A stretch of DNA of 64,000 nucleotides from Streptomyces sp. CB01201 (lineage in GTDB: Bacteria > Actinomycetota > Actinomycetes > Streptomycetales > Streptomycetaceae): assembly GCF_002803085.1 (NCBI RefSeq), contig NZ_NNBJ01000015.1, positions 124,001 to 188,000 of the forward strand, written 5' to 3'. The number at the start of each line of letters is the position of its first letter. Within the stretch, counting starts at the first letter, position 1. Of the stretch, positions 52,733-61,438 are shown in pieces. The translations under genes were made by a program, and so were the position numbers. Below the pieces are notes generated by a model. It worked only from the letters and a program-made list of their open reading frames with translations. It searched no databases and had not been told where the DNA came from.

Positions 52733-53092
52733 GAGGGCCTTCACGTCCTTCCGTACGGCAGTACTTCCGCGCTGCGGCTCCCGATGACGGGGCCGTTCCG
52801 GCGACGGACCGCACAGGGGGAGCGGCCCGCCGCCGGATCTTTCGGCGGGGCGACCGACAGCCGCCCGTGGAGCGGCGGCGGTGGGGAGTCGGTCACCTGG
52901 GGGAGGACGCTAAACCTGGAGACACGGTCGAGCGACGGACTGACGGGAAGTGCCGCTTTCCGGCGGATCCGTGACCGACTCCGACCGGAGCCGGGGCGAT
53001 GACCCCCGGGATCCGTGCCTGCTGTGACCGAAGGGCCGGTTGGGCCGTACCCGCCGTCCGGCGCCTGCTAAGCGGGAATTAGGCTCCGGCCC

Positions 53093-53446
53093 ATGGACGT
53101 ACTCATCAATGTCTTCGTCGGCCTGCACATCATCGGCATCGCTTCGCTGCTCGGCGGATTCCTGACGCAGATGAAGGCGATGAGCGCGGGCACCGCCCGC
53201 TTCGTCCCGGCGATGCTGCACGGCGCCCTGACCATGCTGGTCACCGGCGTCGCCCTGGTCGGCCTCAACCAGGCCGACGACATGAGCGTGAACACCCTCA
53301 AGATCGGCGTGAAGCTCGCGGTCCTGATCGTGATCCTCGGGCTCGTCTATGTGAAGCGCGACGACGAGAAGATCGAGAAGCCCCTGTTCGGCGCGGTCGG
53401 CGCCCTCACCGTCGTGAACATCTTCATCGCACTGCTCTGGCACTGA
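53093..53446 (+). CDS. Small integral membrane protein
   Basis: A 117-residue protein with four hydrophobic helices: LINVFVGLHIIGIASLLGGF, PAMLHGALTMLVTGVALVGL, TLKIGVKLAVLIVILGLVYV, and GAVGALTVVNIFIALLWH. His12 and His44 lie within helices and could bind a cofactor, but I cannot name a family with confidence. ATG at 53093. It stands alone between two convergent/divergent NlpC/P60 genes. Confidence 0.85.
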   Translation: MDVLINVFVGLHIIGIASLLGGFLTQMKAMSAGTARFVPAMLHGALTMLVTGVALVGLNQADDMSVNTLKIGVKLAVLIVILGLVYVKRDDEKIEKPLFGAVGALTVVNIFIALLWH

Positions 53447-53481
53447 GTCCGTGGCGCGATGGCGGACCGGGCCCGGCAGGC

Positions 53482-54609
53482 CTAGCCGGGTCTGACCGCC
53501 CCGTAGATCGGCATGGAGTAGATCGACTCCTCGCGGACGTACGCCCCGGAGTGCGGCGCGTGGATCATCATGCCGCCGCCTGTGTACATGCCGACATGGC
53601 TGATGTCGTCGTAGAAGAAGACCAGGTCGCCGGGTTGCAGATCGGCCGTGGCGACCCGGGTGCCCACCTCGACCTGGTCCCAGGTCGTGCGCGGCAGATC
53701 CACCCCGGCGGCCTTCCACGCGGCCTGCGTGAGCCCCGAGCAGTCGTAGGAGGCCGGCCCGGTCGCGCCCCACACGTACGGCTTGCCCAGCTGCGCGCGG
53801 GCGAAGGCGAGCGCCTTGGCGGCCTTGGACGACCCGGGCGCGGACGGGCCGGACGGTGTGGTGGGTGTGGTGGGTGCGTGGCCGGCGGGCGGGGTGGGCT
53901 GCTCCTTCGCGGCGGCCGCCTGCTGTGCGGCCAGCTCGGCGGCCCTGCGCCTGGCCTCGTCCTGCCGCTTCTTCTCCAGCGCGGCCAGGCGCTCCTTCTC
54001 CTGCGCGGTCAGCGTCGACAGCAGGGTGCGGGCCGCCGCGAGCCTGCCCTGCACCTCCTCCTTGCCGGCCCGTAGCGTCCGCTGCGAAGTGGTCAGCGCG
54101 GCCAGGCCCCGGCCGGCCTCGGCCCGCTTCTTCGCGTTGGCCGCGCGCTGCGCCTCGAAGGTGGTCAGCGTCTTGTGCTGCTCCTCGGAGAGGCGGCCCA
54201 TGAGCTGGTCCTGGTCGAAGAAGGCCTGCGGGTCGTCCGAGAACAGCAGCCGCATGGTCGGGGTGACGCCGCCGTCGCGGTACTGGGCGGCGGCATAACC
54301 GCCTATGACGCGACGGGTGTCGTTCAGCTTCGCGGTGCCGGCCGCCACCTGGTCGAGCAGCGAGTCGACCTTGGCCTGCTGGGTGGAGGTGGCCTCCTTG
54401 GCCGCGTCGTACTTCTGAGTGGCCAGATCCGCCTGCCGGTAGAGGTCGTCGACCTTCTTCCGCACCTCTTCGATGCTCGGCCTCGGCGCGGCCGGCGCCG
54501 CGTCCGCGCTCTGCGCCAGCAGGCCCACCGAGGCGAGCGCGGCCGTCGTGACGCCCAGGGCGGGGACGGCGGGGCGGGTTCTGGTGCGCGGCTTGCGGTG
54601 TGAGGGCAA
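53482..54609 (-). CDS. Secreted NlpC/P60 peptidoglycan endopeptidase (2)
   Basis: A 375-residue paralogue of the hydrolase ending at 51662. Signal region VPALGVTTAALASVGLLAQSADA, coiled-coil (about 45-230, with EKERLAALEKKRQDEARRRA), a Pro/Thr-rich hinge (PTPPAGHAPTTPTTPSGPSA), and the NlpC/P60 domain with Cys in SYDCSGLTQAAW (near 290), His in ISHVGMYTGGG (near 339) and HAPHSG. The start is probably TTG 54609 (PSHRKPRT): a perfect AAGGAGG lies eight bases before it, whereas the GTG at 54618 overlaps that site. Probable role in hyphal or spore-wall remodelling. Confidence 0.92.
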   Translation of the reverse strand: MPSHRKPRTRTRPAVPALGVTTAALASVGLLAQSADAAPAAPRPSIEEVRKKVDDLYRQADLATQKYDAAKEATSTQQAKVDSLLDQVAAGTAKLNDTRRVIGGYAAAQYRDGGVTPTMRLLFSDDPQAFFDQDQLMGRLSEEQHKTLTTFEAQRAANAKKRAEAGRGLAALTTSQRTLRAGKEEVQGRLAAARTLLSTLTAQEKERLAALEKKRQDEARRRAAELAAQQAAAAKEQPTPPAGHAPTTPTTPSGPSAPGSSKAAKALAFARAQLGKPYVWGATGPASYDCSGLTQAAWKAAGVDLPRTTWDQVEVGTRVATADLQPGDLVFFYDDISHVGMYTGGGMMIHAPHSGAYVREESIYSMPIYGAVRPG

Positions 54610-54762
54610 GGCCGACACCTCCTTCCGGATCCTTCCGGACGGGGGCGTTCCCCCGGCTTGCTGCGGCACGCTAGCCAACTCCCTTGTCGCCTGGGAAGGT
54701 TGATGTCCGACAGGCCCGATACATTCCCGTGACCTTTACGGTGCGTAGTCGCGGACGCTCGC

Positions 54763-54804
54763 TCCGAAGGCGGCGGCGGAGTGTCCGAAGGCGGGGGCGG
54801 ACTG
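54763..54804. repeat. Two 21-bp tandem copies upstream of pcrA
   Basis: TCCGAAGGCGGCGGCGGAGTG is followed directly by a second copy differing at two bases (positions written: 54763-54783 and 54784-54804), 30 bp before the pcrA start. Confidence 0.8.
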
Positions 54805-54833
54805 TCAGAGGGGCGGCCTAGACTCGGGAGACG

Positions 54834-57290
54834 ATGAGCAGCCTCTTTGACGACAGCTTCCTGGCGGACCTCCAGCCCTCAGAGGAGGAGCACCCGCCCC
54901 CGCCCGAGGAGTCGCACGCACCCGAAGCGGTGCCGGACGACCTGTTCGGCGGCCGGTTCGACGCGCCCGTGGACCGCGACGCCCACTACCGCGGCGGCGC
55001 CCCGCGCCCGGTGCTCGACGCGGCCGCCCTCCTGGAGGGGCTGAACGAACAGCAGCGTGCCGCCGTGGTGCACGCGGGATCGCCGCTGCTCATCGTGGCC
55101 GGAGCCGGTTCCGGCAAGACCCGGGTGCTCACGCACCGCATCGCCCACCTCCTCGCCACCCGGGGGGTGCACCCCGGCCAGATCCTGGCGATCACCTTCA
55201 CCAACAAGGCCGCCGGTGAGATGAAGGAGCGCGTCGAGCAGCTCGTGGGCCCGCGTGCCAACGCGATGTGGGTCATGACCTTCCACAGCGCCTGCGTCCG
55301 GATCCTGCGCCGCGAGTCGAAGAAGCTGGGCTTCACCTCGTCCTTCTCGATCTACGACGCGGCCGACTCCAAGCGCCTGATGGCGCTGGTCTGCCGCGAC
55401 CTCGATCTGGACCCGAAGAAGTTCCCGCCCAAGTCGTTCAGCGCCAAGGTGTCCAACCTGAAGAACGAGCTGATCGACGAGGAGACCTTCGCGGGCCAGG
55501 CGGTAGACGGTTTCGAGAAGACGCTCGCCCAGGCCTACACGATGTACCAGGCGAGGCTGCGCGAGGCCAACGCGCTCGACTTCGACGACATCATCATGAC
55601 CACGGTCCACCTGCTCCAGGCGTTCCCGGACGTGGCCGAGCACTACCGGCTGCGCTTCCGGCACGTCCTGGTCGACGAGTACCAGGACACCAACCACGCC
55701 CAGTACACGCTGGTGCGGGAGCTGGTGGGCCCCTCCGGCGAGGCGCAGGCGCCCGCCGAGCTGTGCGTGGTGGGCGACGCCGACCAGTCGATCTACGCCT
55801 TCCGCGGCGCGACGATCCGCAACATCCTCCAGTTCGAGGAGGACTATCCGAACGCCACGACGATCCTCCTGGAGCAGAACTACCGCTCCACCCAGACGAT
55901 CCTGTCCGCCGCCAATGCGGTGATCGAGCGCAACGAGAGCCGCCGCCCCAAGAACCTGTGGACGGACGCCGGCCCCGGTGCGCAGATCACCGGCTATGTC
56001 GCCGACACCGAGCACGACGAGGCGCAGTTCGTCGCCGACGAGATCGACCGGCTCACCGACAAGGCCGAGGCCAAGGCGGGCGATGTCGCGATCTTCTACC
56101 GCACCAACGCGCAGTCCCGGGTCTTCGAAGAGATCTTCATCCGGGTCGGCCTGCCCTACAAGGTCGTCGGCGGCGTCCGCTTCTACGAGCGCAAGGAGGT
56201 CAGGGACGTCCTGGCCTACCTGCGCGTCCTGTCGAACGCGGAGGACACCGTCCCGCTGCGGCGCATCCTCAACGTTCCCAAGCGCGGCATCGGCGAGCGC
56301 GCCGAAGCCATGATCGACGCGCTGTCGTCACGCGAGAGGATCACCTTCCCGCAGGCGCTGCGCCGCGTCGACGAGGCGTACGGCATGGCGGCCCGCTCGG
56401 CCAACGCGGTCAAGCGCTTCAACGCCCTGATGGAGGAGCTCCGCACGATCGTGGACTCGGGCGCCGGCCCCGCGGTCGTCCTCGAAGCCGTCCTCGAACG
56501 CACCGGATATCTGGCCGAGTTGCAGGCGTCCACCGACCCACAGGACGAGACCCGCATCGAGAACCTCCAGGAACTGGCCGCCGTGGCCCTGGAGTTCGAG
56601 CAGGAGCGCAGCGAGGAGGAGGGCACGGGAACGCTCGCGGAGTTCCTGGAGAAGGTCGCCCTGGTGGCCGACTCCGACCAGATCCCCGACGAGGACCAGG
56701 ACGGCTCGGGGGTCATCACCCTGATGACGCTCCACACCGCCAAGGGCCTGGAGTTCCCGGTCGTGTTCCTCACCGGCATGGAGGACGGCGTCTTCCCGCA
56801 CATGCGGGCGCTCGGCCAGGTCAAGGAGCTGGAGGAGGAGCGCCGTCTCGCCTACGTCGGCATCACGCGCGCCCGCGAGCGGCTGTATCTGACGCGCTCC
56901 TCGATGCGCAGCGCCTGGGGCCAGCCCTCGTACAACCCGGCCTCGCGCTTCCTGGAGGAGATCCCGGTCCAACACCTGGAGTGGAAGCGGACGGGCCCGA
57001 TGGCCGCCCCGGCCGGTCCCATGTCCAGCAAGTCGCTCGGCGGCGGGATCGGCAGCTCGCTGTCCTCCTCGCGCGCCAAGTCGGGCCCCTCGGGCTTCGC
57101 GACCCGGCGCGGCAACGACAAGCCGGTCATCGCGCTGTCGGTCGGCGACCGGGTCACCCACGACCAGTTCGGCCTGGGCACCGTGATGTCGGTGACCGGC
57201 TCGGGGTCGGACGCCCAGGCCACGATCGACTTCGGCGACGAACGCCCGAAGAAGCTGCTGCTGCGGTACGCGCCGGTCGAGAAGCTGTAG
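54834..57290 (+). CDS. pcrA: ATP-dependent DNA helicase PcrA/UvrD
   Basis: An 818-residue superfamily 1A helicase used in repair and replication. Motifs in order: Q-motif LNEQQRAAVVHAGSPLLIV, Walker A VAGAGSGKTRVL, TFTNKAAGEMKER, Walker B VDEYQDTNHAQ, GDADQSIYAFRGA, LEQNYRST, VGITRARERLY, and TLHTAKGLEFPVVF. The C-terminus has the Tudor-like tail of PcrA (VGDRVTHDQFGLGTVMSV). The first 60 residues are acidic/Pro-rich and not part of the core. ATG at 54834 after CGGGAGACG. Its end faces the M23 peptidase gene across a short shared hairpin. Confidence 0.97.
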   Translation: MSSLFDDSFLADLQPSEEEHPPPPEESHAPEAVPDDLFGGRFDAPVDRDAHYRGGAPRPVLDAAALLEGLNEQQRAAVVHAGSPLLIVAGAGSGKTRVLTHRIAHLLATRGVHPGQILAITFTNKAAGEMKERVEQLVGPRANAMWVMTFHSACVRILRRESKKLGFTSSFSIYDAADSKRLMALVCRDLDLDPKKFPPKSFSAKVSNLKNELIDEETFAGQAVDGFEKTLAQAYTMYQARLREANALDFDDIIMTTVHLLQAFPDVAEHYRLRFRHVLVDEYQDTNHAQYTLVRELVGPSGEAQAPAELCVVGDADQSIYAFRGATIRNILQFEEDYPNATTILLEQNYRSTQTILSAANAVIERNESRRPKNLWTDAGPGAQITGYVADTEHDEAQFVADEIDRLTDKAEAKAGDVAIFYRTNAQSRVFEEIFIRVGLPYKVVGGVRFYERKEVRDVLAYLRVLSNAEDTVPLRRILNVPKRGIGERAEAMIDALSSRERITFPQALRRVDEAYGMAARSANAVKRFNALMEELRTIVDSGAGPAVVLEAVLERTGYLAELQASTDPQDETRIENLQELAAVALEFEQERSEEEGTGTLAEFLEKVALVADSDQIPDEDQDGSGVITLMTLHTAKGLEFPVVFLTGMEDGVFPHMRALGQVKELEEERRLAYVGITRARERLYLTRSSMRSAWGQPSYNPASRFLEEIPVQHLEWKRTGPMAAPAGPMSSKSLGGGIGSSLSSSRAKSGPSGFATRRGNDKPVIALSVGDRVTHDQFGLGTVMSVTGSGSDAQATIDFGDERPKKLLLRYAPVEKL

Positions 57291-57295
57291 CCGGC

Positions 57296-57309
57296 GGCCC
57301 CTCGGGGCC
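57296..57309. terminator. Small hairpin between pcrA and the M23 peptidase gene
   Basis: GGCCCC-TC-GGGGCC in the 25-bp gap between the two convergent stops; probably a bidirectional terminator, though short. Confidence 0.5.
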
Positions 57310-57315
57310 TTCGGG

Positions 57316-58944
57316 TCAGGTCGGGTCCAGGCCGTGGCTGCGCAGCCACGGCAGGGGGTCTATCGACGATCCGCCGTGCGGCCGTACCTCGAAGTGGAGG
57401 TGCGGCCCGGTGGAGTTGCCCGAGTTCCCCGAGTAGGCGATGACCTCGCCCGCCTTCACCGGACCCGAGCGGAACTTGGTGCTGGACAGATGGCAGTACC
57501 AGGTCTCGGTGCCGTCGGCGCCGGTCACTATGGCCATGTTGCCGTAGGCGCTGTTCCACTGCGTGCGGATCGTGCCGTCGATCGCGGACATCACGGGGGT
57601 GCCGTACGAGACCGGGAAGTCGATGCCGGTGTGCACCGACATCCAGTTGACGCCGGCCTGCCCGTAGTACGCGCTCAGCCCCTTCTGCGTCACCGGCAGG
57701 ACGAACTTGGGGCGCGCGGCCTCCTTCGCGGCGGCCGCGTCCTCCTTCTTCTTCTTCTCCGCGTCCTGGCGGGCCTTGAGGTCGATACGTTCCTGCGTCC
57801 GGCTCGCCCGGTCCGCGAAGCTGTTGGCGTCCGCGCTGAGATTGGCGAGCTGGGTGTCCAGCTTGGTGTTGGCGGCGACCGGCTTGACCGAGGCCGGATC
57901 GGACGCGGCGGCCACCGTGCCACCCTCGTCCTTGCTTCCGCTCATCCCACCGACGGAGGCGACCGCGACACCCGCGACGCCCATCACGCATACGGACGGC
58001 ACCGCGACGGTCAGCAGCGCCGAACGCTTGGCGGGCGTACGCCGCCGACGGCTCGCCGCGCGCCGCGCCTCGGCCCGCGAGGCGGCCACCGCCGCGCCGG
58101 GCAGGTCGCCGGGGCTGTCGTCCGGGCCGGGCTCGGACTCGGCCGTGACCTCGACGGTCCCGATGAGCTCCACCGGCTCCACCAGCTCCACCTGAGGGAA
58201 CTCGGCCGTCTGGTGCGGGAGTTGAGGCTCGGGCGCGCTCTCGGGCCGAAGCCCGGTCTGTCCGGTCGGCTGGGCCTGTGCGGCCTGCTGGGCCTGCGGG
58301 AAGGCGGCGGTCTGGTCGGCCGTCGTCGCGTTCCACGCGGTCGCGTCGTAGGTGCCGGTCTCGGTGTGGGTGCCGGGCACGGCCCACTGCCCCGTGGTGT
58401 CGTACGCGGAGGCGAACGCGGAGTTGTCGTACTGACCCGTGCCCTGGGCCTGGTTCCACGCGGTGGCGTCCCACTGGCCCGTCGTGTCGAAGGTGCCCGT
58501 GTCGAAGGCGTTGGTGCCCGGGGTGCTGGGCATCGTGAAGCCGGTGGTGGGGAAGGCGCCGGTGTCAGCGGGGTGCGGGGCGAAGCCCTGGCCGGCGAAC
58601 GTGCCGGTCTCGAACTGGCCCGTGGCGAAAGCGCCGGTCTGGAAGGCGCTGCTGTCGAAGCCGCCGGTCGCGCTGTCCCGTCCGTACGCCGGCGCCTGGG
58701 CCGGAACCGTCCACTGGCCGGTGGCGTCGTACGGGGAGGCGAAGGCGCCGGTGTCGAACTGGCCGGTGTGGCCTGGCTGCTGGGCGTTCCGGTCGGCGTA
58801 ACCGTCGTGCATCGCGCCGAAGAGCGGATCGACGGCGAAGCTTCCGGTGTGCTGCGGCTGGGGGGCGTTGCCGTCATGGCCACTGCTGCCGTTGAGGTAA
58901 CCGTCGTGTCCGACGTACCCGGCGTGGGCGTGCTGGTCAGTCAC
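57316..58944 (-). CDS. M23 (LytM-type) metallopeptidase with repeat-rich cytoplasmic N-terminus
   Basis: A 542-residue bitopic protein. Residues 1-230 carry about a dozen degenerate Thr-Gly-aromatic repeats (HTGQFDTGAF, ATGQWTVP, QTGAFATGQFETGTF, DTTGQWAVP, ETGTYDATAWN). An acidic and then Arg-rich stretch precedes the membrane helix (ALLTVAVPSVCVMGVAGVAV, about 311-330). Outside come a coiled coil (RASRTQERIDLKARQDAEKK) and the M23 domain: HTGIDFP near 435 and HLHFEV near 514 supply the zinc ligands and catalytic His. It should cleave peptidoglycan cross-bridges. GTG 58944 with GAGAGAAG upstream. Promoter at 59025-59054. Confidence 0.92.
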   Translation of the reverse strand: MTDQHAHAGYVGHDGYLNGSSGHDGNAPQPQHTGSFAVDPLFGAMHDGYADRNAQQPGHTGQFDTGAFASPYDATGQWTVPAQAPAYGRDSATGGFDSSAFQTGAFATGQFETGTFAGQGFAPHPADTGAFPTTGFTMPSTPGTNAFDTGTFDTTGQWDATAWNQAQGTGQYDNSAFASAYDTTGQWAVPGTHTETGTYDATAWNATTADQTAAFPQAQQAAQAQPTGQTGLRPESAPEPQLPHQTAEFPQVELVEPVELIGTVEVTAESEPGPDDSPGDLPGAAVAASRAEARRAASRRRRTPAKRSALLTVAVPSVCVMGVAGVAVASVGGMSGSKDEGGTVAAASDPASVKPVAANTKLDTQLANLSADANSFADRASRTQERIDLKARQDAEKKKKEDAAAAKEAARPKFVLPVTQKGLSAYYGQAGVNWMSVHTGIDFPVSYGTPVMSAIDGTIRTQWNSAYGNMAIVTGADGTETWYCHLSSTKFRSGPVKAGEVIAYSGNSGNSTGPHLHFEVRPHGGSSIDPLPWLRSHGLDPT

Positions 58945-59024
58945 CAACTTCTCTCTCGCCTCGGCAACAGATCCTGCGGGCCGGGGTCCGAAAGGGCGGG
59001 GATCCCGGGGACGGCAGTGGCGTG

Positions 59025-59054
59025 ACTGTACCCGGCGGTATGCGACAGCGACAA
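59025..59054 (-). promoter_or_regulatory. Probable promoter of the M23 peptidase gene
   Basis: On the minus strand TTGTCG (59054-59049), 18 bp, TACAGT (59030-59025), about 75 bp upstream of the GTG start. A palindrome ATTCGT-TCG-ACGAAT lies further upstream at 59141-59155. The rest of the 376-bp gap to the lipase shows no gene. Confidence 0.55.
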
Positions 59055-59320
59055 TCTTCCGCGGGCTCCGTTGTCCCGGGAAACGGGCAATCAGTCGCGT
59101 TTCGGCGGGCTGTGTGCAGAGCCTTGGCCCTGTGTTCGGGATTCGTTCGACGAATACGGGGAAGCCCCGGGGGCGAAATCGGGCCAGGGGATGGGGGGTT
59201 CGCCGCACGGGCCCGGCCGGGCCCGGCCGCCACGCGGTCCCGGTGCGGTCGAGGTGCGGGAGATGTGTGGATGGCGGGCGGGTTCTCTGTCCGGCGTGCC
59301 GCGGGGCGCGTGGCCTTCGC

Positions 59321-60145
59321 TCAGGCCACCGAGAACGCGTCCTGGTCGGCGGTCTCCGCGTCCGCCGAGGTCAGCGCCTGACGCACTCCGGCGGCGACGG
59401 CCGGGTGCACCGGCATGGCCAGATGTCCGATTCCCGTCACCCGGACGTTCTGGGCGAGCAGGTCCGGGTGCTCCACGCGGGCCGTCTCGACGGGGATCAT
59501 CAGCGTGTCGAGATCGCTCCAGAAACTCACGAACCGGGTGCGGATGCCGGGCGCGGGCCGACGCAGCTCCTCGACGAGGGCGGAGCCGGGGCACATCTGC
59601 CGCAGGATCGGGTGGGCGTGGGCGAGTTGAGCCGTACGCGTCCCGGAATGCGGGGTGCCGAGCGTGACGAGCGTACGGACCCGGCGGTCGCCGCCCTGTC
59701 GCTGCACGTAGTAGCGGGCTATCAGACCGCCCAGGCTGTGCCCGACGATGTCCACCTCGGCATGGCCGGTGCGGGCGCAGATGTCCTCGACATGGCGGCC
59801 GAGCAGCTCGGCGGCGACCTTGATGTCGACGGTCAGCGGCGAGTAGTTGAGGGACTCGACATGCCGCCAGCCGTGCCGGGCCAGCGAACGGCGCAGCAGG
59901 ACGAAGACGGAACGGTTGTCGATGAAGCCGTGCAGCAGGACCACGGGTGGGTGCGAGCGGCCGGCGGTGGGCAGCTGCGGCGCGGTGGTGGCGTCGATCG
60001 CGGGGTGCTGTTCGGCGGTGAGGCCCGAGGGGTAGAGCAGCAGGTGCCCGGCCAGCACCGCGAGGTCGAGGGCGGTGGCCCGGATCAGGGCCGCCGAGAG
60101 CCATGCCCGGCGCAGACACGACGGCAGAAGCGATAAGAGCTGCAC
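59321..60145 (-). CDS. Secreted lipase/esterase (alpha/beta hydrolase) with a TTA codon
   Basis: A 274-residue hydrolase. An N-terminal hydrophobic segment (RATALDLAVLAGHLLLYPSG) suggests export or membrane attachment. The oxyanion region VVLLHGFIDNRSVF, the nucleophile elbow GHSLGGLIARYYV (Ser near 136), and a His in VTGIGHLAMPVHP match the triacylglycerol lipase/PGAP1-like group. Codon 4 is TTA (GTG CAG CTC TTA), so translation should depend on the bldA leucyl-tRNA. The GTG at 60145 has GGGAGG eight bases upstream. The leader upstream has several hairpins. Divergent from icmB. Confidence 0.88.
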   Translation of the reverse strand: MQLLSLLPSCLRRAWLSAALIRATALDLAVLAGHLLLYPSGLTAEQHPAIDATTAPQLPTAGRSHPPVVLLHGFIDNRSVFVLLRRSLARHGWRHVESLNYSPLTVDIKVAAELLGRHVEDICARTGHAEVDIVGHSLGGLIARYYVQRQGGDRRVRTLVTLGTPHSGTRTAQLAHAHPILRQMCPGSALVEELRRPAPGIRTRFVSFWSDLDTLMIPVETARVEHPDLLAQNVRVTGIGHLAMPVHPAVAAGVRQALTSADAETADQDAFSVA

Positions 60146-60231
60146 GGCGGCGACCTCCCGAATGGCACACGGAAGGCCGCTCCGTCCCCCGTATGCCCTC
60201 ATGGGGATCCGCCGGTGAGGGTTCCGCCCGG

Positions 60232-60332
60232 CCGGCCCGAAAAAAGAGGGCCGGACCACCGTGCTGCGCGGCTGGCAGCACGGTGGTGCGGCGCCTTCGT
60301 AGCGGCTCCCCTTGCGACCGTGCCCACACGGT
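60232..60332 (-). promoter_or_regulatory. Hairpin-rich leader of the lipase gene
   Basis: Three stems: ACCGTG/CACGGT (60317-60332), a 12-bp CCACCGTGCTGC stem (60256-60286) and CCGGCCC/GGGCCGG (60232-60254). On the minus strand the 12-bp stem is followed after ten bases by TTTTTT, resembling a terminator about 95 bp before the lipase start. The remaining part of the 378-bp gap has no gene; AACGAACG and CGTTCGTT at 60387 and 60462 form a distant inverted pair. Confidence 0.5.
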
Positions 60333-60523
60333 GGCGAGGGCCCTCCGGCCGGGGCAGGGGGGCCGACTGATGCGGGTACGGTGCAAAACGAACGTGTCCC
60401 ACGTGTGATTTCCCCCTCCCTCTCCACCGTGAAACGGCGGGTTGCGGGATGCTGTCGATAACGTTCGTTCACTTCCCCGGCTCTTTGGCGCGGGGTGCGC
60501 AGGTGGGACATGTGGAGGCAGTG

Positions 60524-60937
60524 ATGGGTGTAACTGGTCCGATCCGCGTGGTGGTGGCCAAGCCGGGGCTCGACGGTCACGATCGCGGGGCCAAGGTCAT
60601 CGCGCGGGCGCTGCGTGACGCCGGCATGGAGGTCATCTACACCGGGCTGCACCAGACGCCCGAGCAGATCGTCGACACCGCGATCCAGGAGGACGCCGAT
60701 GCGATCGGGCTCTCCATCCTGTCCGGGGCGCACAACACCTTGTTCGCGAAGGTGCTGGAGCTCCTGAAGGAGCGGGATGCGGAGGACATCAAGGTGTTTG
60801 GTGGGGGCATCATTCCGGAGGCGGACATTCCGCCGCTGAAGCAGCTCGGGGTTGCGGAGATCTTCACTCCCGGGGCGACGACGGCGTCCATTGTGACCTG
60901 GGTCAATGCGAATGTGCGGCAGCCGGCGGGGGCGTAG
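60524..60937 (+). CDS. icmB: Coenzyme B12-binding small subunit of isobutyryl-CoA mutase
   Basis: A 137-residue cobalamin-binding protein. It carries the base-off motif DGHDRG (Asp17-x-His19-x2-Gly22), LSILSGAH and FGGGIIP, the standard B12 fold of mutase small subunits. Size and position (after the lipase and M23 genes) match IcmB of S. coelicolor as I recall it; it pairs with a separate IcmA large subunit to convert isobutyryl-CoA and n-butyryl-CoA, linking valine breakdown and fatty-acid or polyketide precursors. IcmA is not in this window. ATG 60524 after GGAGG; GTG 60521 is adjacent. Confidence 0.85.
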   Translation: MGVTGPIRVVVAKPGLDGHDRGAKVIARALRDAGMEVIYTGLHQTPEQIVDTAIQEDADAIGLSILSGAHNTLFAKVLELLKERDAEDIKVFGGGIIPEADIPPLKQLGVAEIFTPGATTASIVTWVNANVRQPAGA

Positions 60938-60998
60938 GTTCTTTGGGGGGCGGTTTGCCCACCCTCCCGCCCGTTGCCCGGGGTTGGTTGGTTCCGGT

Positions 60999-61073
60999 TT
61001 CCCCTGGGGCTCCGCCCCAGACCCCGTTCGCGCCTTAAGGGCGCTCGTCCTCAAACGCCGGACGGGCTGAGGA
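60999..61073. repeat. Dispersed Streptomyces intergenic repeat
   Basis: CCTGGGGCTCCGCCCCAG (a 7-bp hairpin) followed by CGCTCGTCCTCAAACGCCGG and ACGGGCTGA. I recall this composite as frequent between genes in Streptomyces genomes. It may also terminate icmB. Confidence 0.7.
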
Positions 61074-61110
61074 TGGCTGCGCTGGCCCGTACCGAGGCAT
61101 TCGGGGCCAC

Positions 61111-61360
61111 CTACAGGGGCGCGGGGCTGTGACATGTGCGCGGCTTCGCCGCGGTGGGCGCGACTGGGGAGATGCCGGGCCGCCTACAGGGGCGCGGGGC
61201 TGTGACATGTGCGCGGCTCCGCCGCGGTGGGCGCGACCGGGGAGGCGCCGGGTCGCTTACAGGGGCGCGGGGAACTGCGCGAACGGCCACGCACGGCCCA
61301 CAGCCGAAAGCAGGGCCAGGGGGCGCGGGGAACTGCGCGGCCAGCTACGCACGGGCTGCG
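61111..61360. repeat. 73-bp tandem repeat array with related downstream copies
   Basis: Units begin at 61111, 61184 and 61257 (period 73) with ACAGGGGCGCGGGGCTGTGA, then CATGTGCGCGGCTCCGCC-type sequence. The third unit diverges into CAGGGGCGCGGGGAACTGCG, repeated at 61319 (58 bp later). No gene is visible between icmB and 61439. Confidence 0.85.
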
Positions 61361-61438
61361 GACGGGATGGGCCCGAGGGGGAGCCCCGCGCTCGGCGGCT
61401 GGGTGGGCCCGGGCTTCGGGGCGCGGAGGGGGTCCCCG

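Noticed and set aside
58945..59320. A c-di-AMP (ydaO-type) riboswitch upstream of the M23 peptidase
   Set aside because: Such switches are common before wall hydrolases in actinobacteria, so I looked, but the conserved ydaO segments are not visible on the minus strand; only a promoter and a short palindrome are.
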